Source: a virus
Length of the DNA: 64,000 nt
Virus record (IMG/VR): IMGVR_UViG_3300009506_000001
Location: 91,246-155,245 of that record
Reading direction: 5' to 3' (one strand)
Below, one piece after another: positions 51,092-57,505 of this stretch (position 1 is its first letter; each line of letters begins with the position of its first letter). The notes beneath the pieces were generated by a model. That model did not search any database. It was not told the DNA's origin and saw nothing but the letters and a program-made list of their open reading frames with translations. A program made the translations under genes and the position numbers.

Positions 51092-51297
51092 TAAGTACTT
51101 AGTACTTTCAGAATGCCGTCCTGTGGTATGTTTTTACGTTCTCCCTTTATAACGTAATAATACTTGCCATCCGATACTTGATGGCTCGACTTGATCTTAC
51201 CAGTAGCAATAGCGAATCTCTTCCCGCTGCATGGGCAGCGGGGTGAGAGATATTGGACGCTTGTGTTGACAGCTAAAGGATGTGTGATGTTGCCCAT
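51091..51297 (-). CDS. Small hypothetical protein
   Basis: A 68-residue protein with CPCSGKRFAIATGKIKS and a beta-rich end (YYYVIKGERKNIPQDGILKVL). Its stop overlaps the deformylase start by one base. No function recognised. Confidence 0.6.
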   Translation of the reverse strand: MGNITHPLAVNTSVQYLSPRCPCSGKRFAIATGKIKSSHQVSDGKYYYVIKGERKNIPQDGILKVLST

Positions 51298-51300
51298 ACT

Positions 51301-51879
51301 TTAGCTCTGGTGCAGACGGCTATGCTCAGGAACGTTTTTGAGCAAGAACTCCATCTGGTCAGCAAGGATTCTTCGGTTTTCAAGAATCAGCCACTCGTAA
51401 CGGTTTGGAGCGTATGGTACGTACAGTAGTGGCATGTGAGCCTCTTCTGGTGTACGACCATCCTTCCGCTTGTTACAGTGTCCACAAGCTGCTACAACGT
51501 TAGTCCAAACGTCAGGGCCATTCTGGCACTGAGGAACAACATGATCACGTGTTAGCTGAGTATTTGGATACTCATCGCCACAGTATGCACAGATGTTACG
51601 GTCACGACGGAACAACGCCTTGTTGTTCAGAGGTGGGATCATGCTCATGTTCTTGTACTTGTGCTTCACGTCGCCACGAACAGCAATGATGGTGTTCATC
51701 GTAAGTGTGGATTGTTCACCTGTCGCAGCGTTTGTACCACCATGCAAAGTGAAAGCAACAGGGGCCATAGCCCAAGCAATCAGATCTTTGGCTGCATAGT
51801 AGGCACTATCCTGATATGTGATCCATCCATCTGGCTGGCCACTTACATCAAGTTTCAATACTAGCGGTAGATTAACCAT
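51301..51879 (-). CDS. HNH endonuclease
   Basis: A 192-residue protein. The HNH module lies at ~90-150: RDRNICAYCGDEYPNTQLTRDHVVPQCQNG and TNVVAACGHCNKRKDGRTPEEAHMPL, with both zinc Cys pairs and the catalytic His. The N-terminal ~85 residues (KLDVSGQPDGWITYQDSAYYAAKDLIAWA) match the type often seen in marine T4-type phages. It could be a homing or packaging-related nuclease. A late-type element AATAAATA lies 35 bases upstream. Confidence 0.88.
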   Translation of the reverse strand: MVNLPLVLKLDVSGQPDGWITYQDSAYYAAKDLIAWAMAPVAFTLHGGTNAATGEQSTLTMNTIIAVRGDVKHKYKNMSMIPPLNNKALFRRDRNICAYCGDEYPNTQLTRDHVVPQCQNGPDVWTNVVAACGHCNKRKDGRTPEEAHMPLLYVPYAPNRYEWLILENRRILADQMEFLLKNVPEHSRLHQS

Positions 51880-51913
51880 CGGTAAACACTCCTTTTAATT
51901 ACAGTTATTACTG

Positions 51914-51921
51914 TATTTATT
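51914..51921 (-). promoter_or_regulatory. Late-type promoter element AATAAATA
   Basis: An octamer one base from the T4 late consensus, 35 bases upstream of the HNH gene on the minus strand, in the gap after the 52 kb gene. Confidence 0.4.
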
Positions 51922-51955
51922 GGCTTGGACATTGTCCTTGATTTTCTTGAAATTG

Positions 51956-52600
51956 TCAACGAGGGCGGCTCCAATATTTGAATTGATACCAATGAAATTC
52001 ACCGAGTTTTTTACCCGATGTTGGCTTTGTATCTGGCCATTCGTTGGTATTTTTGTAGTACTCCTCAACTTGCTTCTGAGTACTCTCTTCACGAGGAATG
52101 GCCATAATCTCAGGGTGATGATCACACCAATCACTCACGTCTTTACGGAAAGCGAAATACTGTGCAATCTCGGCTTTGATTTGTTCTTCGGTGAGTTCAT
52201 GAAGAGCGAAAATACGATCACCCTCGTCTGTCTCTTCAATGCAATTGAAGTACACCCACTCGCCGTTGTACTTAGCCATGCCACTCAGCGGACCATCATA
52301 GTAACCAGTGTGCCACCACATGACAAGATCAGGTTGATCCTTCTCATCGTCATAGAACTGAGTGAGTGGCACGTCCTCTGTGCCACCGTCCCACTCAAAA
52401 TGCATCACGCCTTCACTGATACGAGGTCGCCACCGGTAATGTGCTGGTACGCCATCCACAACAGCATCCCAGCCTTCGTGGTTTATGTTCCGGCGACCTA
52501 TGCCTGCTTGTGTGAGACGCCAATCAATCCAGCGATCCCATACCCACATGTCGATGGTATCCATCACATGCCACGCTGTAAAAAGTTCAGTCTTCTTCAT
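51956..52600 (-). CDS. Hypothetical protein
   Basis: A 214-residue protein from the ATG at 52600 (MKKTELFTAWHVMDTIDMWVW), overlapping the upstream gene by 14 bases. It is rich in Trp and acidic residues (VMWWHTGYYDGPLSGMAKYNGEW; EEYYKNTNEWPDTKPTSG). The run of genes at 51.9-54.0 kb appears to be one transcript of unknown function. Confidence 0.65.
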   Translation of the reverse strand: MKKTELFTAWHVMDTIDMWVWDRWIDWRLTQAGIGRRNINHEGWDAVVDGVPAHYRWRPRISEGVMHFEWDGGTEDVPLTQFYDDEKDQPDLVMWWHTGYYDGPLSGMAKYNGEWVYFNCIEETDEGDRIFALHELTEEQIKAEIAQYFAFRKDVSDWCDHHPEIMAIPREESTQKQVEEYYKNTNEWPDTKPTSGKKLGEFHWYQFKYWSRPR

Positions 52601-52991
52601 TTTCAAACTCCTTGCAAAGATCAAGATACATTTCATATCGCTTTGCTTTATCTTTCATTGCTTGTACCTTTTCCTTTTCGGCACGTTCTTGCATTGCCTT
52701 CAGTTGAGCATCTCGGCGTTTCTTGATTTCTCGTCCAATGAGCTCATCATCCCAAAACACAGCCAAAGGAATTTTTTCAGAGCCTTCGGTGTCGTACCTT
52801 CCACAACTGCCCTCTTGTTCGTACATGTATGTCATTGTGATGTAAGGAGGATACTTGTGATTGTGCACCTGAATTGTAGGGTCCCAAATCTGACGACCAT
52901 ACCCAAGCTCTGCAACCCAGTCCTCGCACTTCTCAACGAGCTCTTCGTGAATCTCGAGGTACGTATCGAGTCTTTCTTTTGCTTCGTTCAT
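52587..52991 (-). CDS. Hypothetical protein, paralogue of the next gene
   Basis: A 134-residue protein. A beta-rich middle (YPPYITMTYMYEQEGSCGRYDTEGSEKIPLAVFWDDE) is followed by a long charged helix (QERAEKEKVQAMKDKAKRYEMYLDL). The neighbouring protein at 52991 shows the same order, EEGCCGCYESHSELIPTSYLFDPEW then charged helix then YKQYLKLKEQYE, so the two are probably diverged duplicates. Confidence 0.65.
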   Translation of the reverse strand: MNEAKERLDTYLEIHEELVEKCEDWVAELGYGRQIWDPTIQVHNHKYPPYITMTYMYEQEGSCGRYDTEGSEKIPLAVFWDDELIGREIKKRRDAQLKAMQERAEKEKVQAMKDKAKRYEMYLDLCKEFENEED

Positions 52992-53416
52992 TAGAAACCT
53001 CCTTCATATTGCTCTTTGAGTTTGAGGTACTGTTTGTACTCTCGCTCTTTACGGTCAGCTTCAGCTTTGAGACGCTTACGCTCCGCCTTCTGTCGCTCCT
53101 CTTCCTCTTTGGCTGCGATTGTCGCTTTTGCGTCCTCTATCCATTCGGGATCAAAAAGGTACGATGTGGGAATGAGCTCACTGTGGCTTTCGTAACAACC
53201 ACAACATCCCTCCTCATAATCGAAGTAAAGGTTTCCATACTCAATGTAAATCTCATCAGGGTCCACCGTTCCTCGACCGTGCAATTTGTTGATTGCAGTT
53301 GCAATTGGGGCTGCTTTTTGCTGCAACCGCTCAAAAGCCTCAGCAAAGATCATGTAATCGTCTTCATTCTCGATCGTGAGCTGTTCGTCACCGTGTTCAT
53401 CTTTGATAAGTTTCAT
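52991..53416 (-). CDS. Hypothetical protein, paralogue of the previous gene
   Basis: A 141-residue protein sharing layout with the gene at 52587: a Cys-containing beta segment (FDYEEGCCGCYESHSELIP) and a C-terminal charged coiled coil (EEEERQKAERKRLKAEADRKE). It adds an N-terminal helix (DDYMIFAEAFERLQQKAAPI). Start and stop overlap the neighbours by one base. No function recognised. Confidence 0.65.
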   Translation of the reverse strand: MKLIKDEHGDEQLTIENEDDYMIFAEAFERLQQKAAPIATAINKLHGRGTVDPDEIYIEYGNLYFDYEEGCCGCYESHSELIPTSYLFDPEWIEDAKATIAAKEEEERQKAERKRLKAEADRKEREYKQYLKLKEQYEGGF

Positions 53417-54048
53417 TACGCCACCTCATAAAGTGCTTGCAGTTCGTCGTATGTGATAACAGGCTTGCCATCAGCAAGCATCTTATCAACAACCTTCTTG
53501 TCTTTGCCGTACGTTACGTACATTGGCTTGACAGTAGGTACCTTAACGGCCTTGAGAATTGCACGATCTATTGTGCCATCAAATGGTGCAAGGAATTCAT
53601 CAATTATGGAAGTCCCATAAAAAGGCTTGTCCACCACTTCAGGTTTTCTTCTGAATAGGTCGCTCAACCGCTTCTTACGTGCTTCGTTCTTGACAGGGTC
53701 AGTGTGCTCCTCTTCCTCCTTGATCAACTTCTGAATGTGCTTCAGTTCACGAACAGCTTGCTCAAGACCCAGCTGTGGACTGGTCCCGTTGCGTAGCTTG
53801 TTAGCGTTGGAGATCATTGTGAAGCCGTAGTGGAATGGCTTACCACGAAGGATGTTGTACAGCACGTGGTGAGCGGACGTTAGCCACCCATCAACTGTGA
53901 CGGTATACTCCTCGACCGAACCCTTCCAAGTGGAAGTACGAACTTCGGTGTGCTCTTTTGCCTTGTCAGAATTGACAGCGGCTGCCCATGCTTTACGGAA
54001 AGCGATGTAGTGCTCTTTAGAAACGAATTGTGAATTTGTCGTAGTCAT
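53416..54048 (-). CDS. Hypothetical protein, 210 residues
   Basis: It contains KEHYIAFRKAWAAAVNSDKAKEH, a middle with His-rich SAHHVLYNILRGKPFHYGF and a basic stretch KNEARKKRLSDLFRRKPE. It is the first gene after the tRNA at 54276 and has a ~200-base leader with several inverted repeats. No family recognised. Confidence 0.65.
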   Translation of the reverse strand: MTTTNSQFVSKEHYIAFRKAWAAAVNSDKAKEHTEVRTSTWKGSVEEYTVTVDGWLTSAHHVLYNILRGKPFHYGFTMISNANKLRNGTSPQLGLEQAVRELKHIQKLIKEEEEHTDPVKNEARKKRLSDLFRRKPEVVDKPFYGTSIIDEFLAPFDGTIDRAILKAVKVPTVKPMYVTYGKDKKVVDKMLADGKPVITYDELQALYEVA

Positions 54049-54076
54049 TGTAGTGTCCTCTTAGGTTAATGTGAAA

Positions 54077-54223
54077 TTTGTTTACGACGTGAATAGCGGT
54101 AAACAAAGTCACGGAGGACCTCGACTACAAACCTACCAGAACGGCAGGGTAAAGAAAGTAACCTACGTATGAGGCATAGTCACGATAGGACCCGTATCGC
54201 CGGGTTCGGCGTTTGCTGGTCCT
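54077..54223 (-). other. Structured leader, hairpin-rich
   Basis: In the 227-base gap before the gene at 53416 there are a nine-base inverted repeat (TTTGTTTAC at 54077-54085 with GTAAACAAA at 54099-54107) and a nested hairpin at 54187-54223 (AGGACC...CGCCG-AACC-CGGCG...GGTCCT on the minus strand). No convincing reading frame fills the gap. It may be a regulatory mRNA leader or a small RNA. Confidence 0.4.
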
Positions 54224-54275
54224 GTATCTCTTGGTTTCATGTTCATCATAAAAGTATATATGCTTGTTTCAAATT

Positions 54276-54354
54276 TGGATCGCCGTACGGGATTCGAACC
54301 CGTGCAGACAGTGGTTTAGAAGCACCCGCTCTGGCCAGGCTGAGCTAACGGCGA
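54276..54354 (-). tRNA. tRNA with probable CUA anticodon (amber suppressor) or unusual Arg-UCU
   Basis: A 79-base cloverleaf with encoded CCA: acceptor TCGCCGT/ACGGCGA, D stem GCTC/GAGC, T arm ACGGG-TTCGAAT-CCCGT. The best anticodon stem (GGTGC/CCACT) leaves the loop TTCTAAA and anticodon CUA, with a G-U pair and a C31-C39 mismatch. Shifting by one base would give UCU (Arg) but breaks three stem pairs. CUA would read the amber codon UAG. Several genes in the window end in TAG, so global recoding is not implied. Discriminator base is U. Confidence 0.75.
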
Positions 54355-54355
54355 A

Positions 54356-54646
54356 TTATCCTAGTGCCCAATTGATTACTCTTTCACTCCATTCAGGCTT
54401 CTTGCACAGTTCCCATTTTTCCTCGTCCCTGTTCCACTCAAACCAAGTCTCAGCTTCGGACATTGGGTGAATGCCAGGACCAATCTTCTCAACAACAGCG
54501 TGCGTATAAAGACATTCGTGTATGTCGCACGCATTTTGCAGTACAGCTCGTATCGCATCCAGGCTGTGTTCGTAATATCCAAAACATCTTGTGTCTCGGA
54601 AGTAGTCGGATCGACTGTTGTTGCAAATTGTTGTTACGAAGTACAT
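54356..54646 (-). CDS. Hypothetical protein
   Basis: A 96-residue protein (VTTICNNSRSDYFRDTRCFGYY) with a C-terminal pattern GIHPMSEAETWFEWNRDEEKW...CKKPEW found in uncharacterised phage and bacterial proteins. It starts upstream of and ends two bases before the tRNA. No function known. Confidence 0.65.
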   Translation of the reverse strand: MYFVTTICNNSRSDYFRDTRCFGYYEHSLDAIRAVLQNACDIHECLYTHAVVEKIGPGIHPMSEAETWFEWNRDEEKWELCKKPEWSERVINWALG

Positions 54647-54891
54647 TTATAAATTCGTCTCACATCCTCTATCATGCCTGCTGCTGTTTGCAACGGCGTT
54701 AGCTTGTCCCGCATACCCTTATATACTTCACTCCGAAGATCAATAACGGCAACACGAGCCTTCTCAAGCGGAACCCCCGATTTTATCAGGACTGATTCAA
54801 CTTGCTCCTTATAAGCGAACGAACCGTTTTGTTTCTTCGTCAGGTTGTGCGAAGGGGGTGATTCGGGGTTCGTAAGAAAAAATTCACTCAT
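54634..54891 (-). CDS. Small hypothetical protein
   Basis: An 85-residue protein (MSEFFLTNPESPPSHNLTKKQNG) with a helical C-terminal half (EKARVAVIDLRSEVYKGMRDKLTPLQTAAGMIEDVRRIY). It overlaps the next gene by 13 bases. No function recognised. Confidence 0.6.
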   Translation of the reverse strand: MSEFFLTNPESPPSHNLTKKQNGSFAYKEQVESVLIKSGVPLEKARVAVIDLRSEVYKGMRDKLTPLQTAAGMIEDVRRIYKCTS

Positions 54892-54912
54892 GGGGAACGA
54901 GTGTACTACAAT

Positions 54913-55146
54913 CTATCTATTAGGGCAACGTTTTTCCCAAAGTCTGAGCATGAATTTGAAGTATGGTGAATTTGGGTGCTCGTCAAGTTTCTTTTCGTAG
55001 TCCATCACCTTTTGCTCACACTCTGTTGCCTCACGAATTTCAATCTGCTGCTGAACTGTGGGCACTGGGGGCTGTTGAGCGTTCATGGCCAATGACGAAC
55101 TGCTGAGGAATAAAGCAAGAAAGAAGATTTTAAGGTGTGTTCCCAT
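54913..55146 (-). CDS. Small secreted protein
   Basis: A 77-residue protein with a signal peptide (HLKIFFLALFLSSSSLAMNA) and a hydrophilic periplasmic part (QQQIEIREATECEQKVMDYEKKLDEH). It overlaps the membrane protein gene upstream by 17 bases. A spanin pair was considered but there is no lipobox Cys. Confidence 0.6.
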   Translation of the reverse strand: MGTHLKIFFLALFLSSSSLAMNAQQPPVPTVQQQIEIREATECEQKVMDYEKKLDEHPNSPYFKFMLRLWEKRCPNR

Positions 55147-55450
55147 TTTTCAGCTCTTCTATCTGTCTGGATATTTGTCTGTGCTTTTCGGCGAGATGCC
55201 TGTGCAGATCTGTATTGGGGTCAACGCTTTCCATGTCCCACAGGATGTCATCGGCCTCTCGCTGCATGTTGGAGATCATCACGCCACGATTCTTCACAAC
55301 CTCACGACGCAGCTCGCCGACAATCTCGTGTTTGGTGGCAAGCAGTTCATCATCGGTGGCCATTGTATTATAACCAGCAATGAGTGTGCCTGCCAATGCA
55401 ACGACAGCGGAGATACCACCAAAAATACTCAGAACTTTTGCCCAATTCAT
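55130..55450 (-). CDS. Membrane-anchored coiled-coil protein
   Basis: A 106-residue protein. An N-terminal membrane helix (VLSIFGGISAVVALAGTLIAGYN) is followed by a coiled coil (KHEIVGELRREVVKNRGVMISNMQREADDILWDME...). The layout is like inner-membrane spanins, but the evidence is only topology. Confidence 0.6.
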   Translation of the reverse strand: MNWAKVLSIFGGISAVVALAGTLIAGYNTMATDDELLATKHEIVGELRREVVKNRGVMISNMQREADDILWDMESVDPNTDLHRHLAEKHRQISRQIEELKNGNTP

Positions 55451-55492
55451 ATGAGTATTTACTGGTGGCCAGTAAAACTAATTAGGGTGTGA

Positions 55493-55738
55493 CTACTTCT
55501 TTCCTCGACTACCAACCCGCTGACTTGGTGGTAGCAGTGCTTCCGCTGCCTCCTGTACTCGTCGCTGGTTACGCTTTTTTGCTGCGGCTTTGTTACGCTT
55601 GCGGACCACACTTGGCTTCTCATAAAATTCACGATTGCGAACTTCTTGAATGATGCCGTCTTTGTCCACGTTACGCTTGAAGCGACGCATTAGGGACTCA
55701 AAACTTTCTTTGTCGTGCCTTAATTTTGCTGATGCCAT
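55493..55738 (-). CDS. rpsU: Ribosomal protein bS21 homologue
   Basis: An 81-residue protein with the bS21 signature: [46 protein letters not shown]. bS21 sits on the 30S subunit near the anti-Shine-Dalgarno end and can be replaced during assembly or exchange. Phage copies, known from large phages and SAR11 phages, may bias initiation towards phage mRNA. The extra Arg/Gln/Ala C-terminus ([14 protein letters not shown]) goes beyond the bacterial form. Confidence 0.92.
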   Translation of the reverse strand: MASAKLRHDKESFESLMRRFKRNVDKDGIIQEVRNREFYEKPSVVRKRNKAAAKKRNQRRVQEAAEALLPPSQRVGSRGKK

Positions 55739-55801
55739 TATAAATTCTCATTGTTAAGTTATGGTGTTATTATATATGCTTCATAAAACACAGGCAACAA
55801 A

Positions 55802-56257
55802 TTACTTGTGAACTTCCCTATGACAAGAACGACATAAGTGTACAATGTTGGTAGGCACATTACGCCCACCGTGTTGTAATTGTATAATGTGATGTCTGTG
55901 ATGTGGTTCTTTGGAACAGACAAAGCAGTGCTCATTCAACGTGAACATTTGACGTTCTTTTAGGGTGGTTAGTTTGTTTGGGTTATCTCTCCGTTCGTTG
56001 AACCCCTCTCGTCTTCTTTTTCGGACGCTATATGTGGGTCGTTTTAATACAACTCCAGCCATAGCCTTTAAAACGTTCATTTTGTAAGAACGATCAAACT
56101 GCTCAACGTTACACGACCGAACATCTTTAACTTTTTGATTGTTAGTTTGAAATTGAGCCCAGAACAAAGCCAGACAGGTTTTGAGGTCGTTTGGAATTTT
56201 CTTTTCTTGAATAAAACGAGCTACAACTGTTTTAACGTTACGATTTTTCTTTTGCAT
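55802..56257 (-). CDS. HNH endonuclease, free-standing
   Basis: A 151-residue protein. Residues ~105-150 hold an HNH site: NEHCFVCSKEPHHRHHIIQLQHGG and PTNIVHLCRSCHREVH, with two Cys pairs. The N-terminal ~100 residues are basic and helical. It lies at the 3' boundary of the large RNA candidate, where homing nucleases often occur next to RNA elements. Confidence 0.85.
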   Translation of the reverse strand: MQKKNRNVKTVVARFIQEKKIPNDLKTCLALFWAQFQTNNQKVKDVRSCNVEQFDRSYKMNVLKAMAGVVLKRPTYSVRKRRREGFNERRDNPNKLTTLKERQMFTLNEHCFVCSKEPHHRHHIIQLQHGGRNVPTNIVHLCRSCHREVHK

Positions 56258-56269
56258 ATCAATACACCA

Positions 56270-57187
56270 AGATGGTCTTCGGGCTGAGAATACACCGTCA
56301 GTATTCGTACCTTTGAAGGATTATCCCATCACCTGCTACAGCTAGGGTTCCCTTCGTTTCCACTCCGTCAAACAGAGTCTACGAACAAGGTTGCCTTTTT
56401 AAAGTGGTGGCGGTTCCACTGTCCACTGATGCTACTCTGCAGTCTATCTACCGTCAACCTTGCGGGCTGTAAAGGCTTGCGGGCCACCGTGCGACTTTCT
56501 ACAAATGCCTTCCGCCTTGCGAGCTTCGGACACCTTTATTCACCGTAGTGTAAAGAATTAAACCTCTTTAACACCAGTGCGGCCGCAACTTTGCGTTTTC
56601 GTTTAAAGATAGTGGGTTTGAATCCACAGCCTTCTGTTCCTAAAACAGACGCTCTACATTGAGCTATATCAACCAACCAAGATGTGTGCGGCCAGTAGTT
56701 TCGTGAGTTTTTGGCCCACGAGATGCTACACACCTCATGTCTATTTTCCTTGCGGGAAATATGACCGTTCTTCAAGACTGATGGGCAAGCATTTATCCTA
56801 CACTCGTTGTATGAGTGGTCTCAGGACTTACCCGACAACCTTTCAAACTGCGACGACGCCCTTGATTGCAGTCTCGGACTATCCGTCACTACCCTTTACC
56901 TCTTACGACTCGTTAGCTTGGTATGGTTAGGAGGGGGTACCAGCCCTCTCTTGAATCCCCTGTTCCCGCACGTGGCGGCAGGTCAGATTCTGCTCTTTCC
57001 CTAACACACTAACTTCACCGTTAAGACCGCCGCTCTTATCAACGATCTCCTGTCACCAGGGAGGTGAGGCTTGCATAGGAATACCTCCGAAGAGGTGCAG
57101 GTTAAGTTGGATCCCCTGCTTTCCCCTAGTCACCTAGGTTTATGCCCCTATGCGGCAATTCTGTAGTAATACTCTCTACACTTGATT
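56270..57187 (-). ncRNA. Large structured noncoding RNA candidate (GOLLD/ROOL-like)
   Basis: About 0.92 kb on the minus strand without a coherent reading frame, behind a promoter at 57194-57221 (TTGACT, 16, TATAGT). It contains a C(UUCG)G hairpin near 57085-57100 (ACCTCTTCGGAGGT), many GC-rich helices and, at 56590-56670, a tRNA-like segment. Giant phage RNAs of the GOLLD type have this size, lie near tRNAs and can contain a tRNA. The family call is inference: I cannot align to the covariance model. The 3' end is set by the HNH gene start at 56257. Confidence 0.55.
56590..56680 (-). other. tRNA-like segment inside the large RNA
   Basis: On the minus strand the segment has a D arm (GCTC-AATGTA-GAGC, lacking the GG of true D loops), a perfect anticodon stem TCTGT/ACAGA around TTTAGGA (UAG at the anticodon position) and a T arm GTGG/CCAC with TTCAAA but an eight-base loop. 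Acceptor pairing is only partial (GATA/TATC). It is either a decayed tRNA or a tRNA-mimic domain. Confidence 0.5.
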
Positions 57188-57193
57188 CGTCTT

Positions 57194-57221
57194 ACTATAC
57201 AGATGTTCTCTCAAAAGTCAA
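57194..57221 (-). promoter_or_regulatory. Sigma-70-type promoter of the large RNA
   Basis: TTGACT (57216-57221), a 16-base spacer and TATAGT (57194-57199) on the minus strand. The start would be near 57187, matching the beginning of the structured stretch. It is a host-type promoter, implying early or constitutive transcription. Confidence 0.65.
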
Positions 57222-57237
57222 CACCTGTATTTGAAAT

Positions 57238-57412
57238 TTAGGTGGTGGGACATTCCACCACCGCCTTACGCTCTATAAAATATTCAACCGCAATGCCGCG
57301 GCCGCCTCGTATTCAAACGCTTCTATGGCTTTCGCCTCCACTCATACGATTCTGCAGGATTCAATACCCAGCGTGTCGGTCGGCAGAACAACGCCTAACG
57401 CCTTAACGGGCA
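57238..57412 (-). ncRNA. Small RNA candidate
   Basis: A ~175-base transcript is suggested by a promoter at 57419-57447 (TTGACT, 17, TAAAAT) and a hairpin at 57241-57262 (GGTGGTGG-N6-CCACCACC). The inside has a GGC-GAAA-GCC hairpin. An alternative is a pair of short broken frames on the same strand (a stop at mid-length), so a decayed gene is possible. No known sRNA family is recognised. Confidence 0.4.
57241..57262 (-). terminator. Hairpin after the small RNA candidate
   Basis: A perfect eight-base stem GGTGGTGG/CCACCACC with a six-base loop, followed on the minus strand by TAAATTTC. The U-run is weak. Confidence 0.5.
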
Positions 57413-57418
57413 AGAAAT

Positions 57419-57447
57419 ATTTTATGGAAAATGATGGAAAAAGTCAA
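57419..57447 (-). promoter_or_regulatory. Sigma-70-type promoter of the small RNA candidate
   Basis: TTGACT (57442-57447), a 17-base spacer and TAAAAT (57419-57424). The -35 box abuts the terminator of the metacaspase gene. Confidence 0.6.
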
Positions 57448-57469
57448 CGGGGGATAAAAATCCCCCGTT
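57447..57469 (-). terminator. Terminator of the metacaspase gene
   Basis: ACGGGGGAT-TTTT-ATCCCCCGT on the minus strand, closely followed by TTGACTTTTT. It lies 37 bases after the metacaspase stop. Confidence 0.85.
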
Positions 57470-57505
57470 TTCTAGATAATTACAAATTGAAAAAATTTGA
57501 ACTTT

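Noticed and set aside
54276-54354. Genome-wide recoding of TAG to an amino acid.
   Set aside because: Genes such as those ending at 1446, 5601, 36900 and 63038 stop at TAG with properly sized products, and no gene was seen interrupted by in-frame TAG.
54913-55450. The overlapping secreted and membrane coiled-coil genes as an Rz/Rz1 spanin pair.
   Set aside because: The secreted partner has no lipobox cysteine and the overlap is only 17 bases, so topology alone is not enough.
56536-57004. Short open frames on both strands over the large RNA region.
   Set aside because: They are short, overlap each other, lack ribosome binding sites and cover hairpins and the tRNA-like segment.
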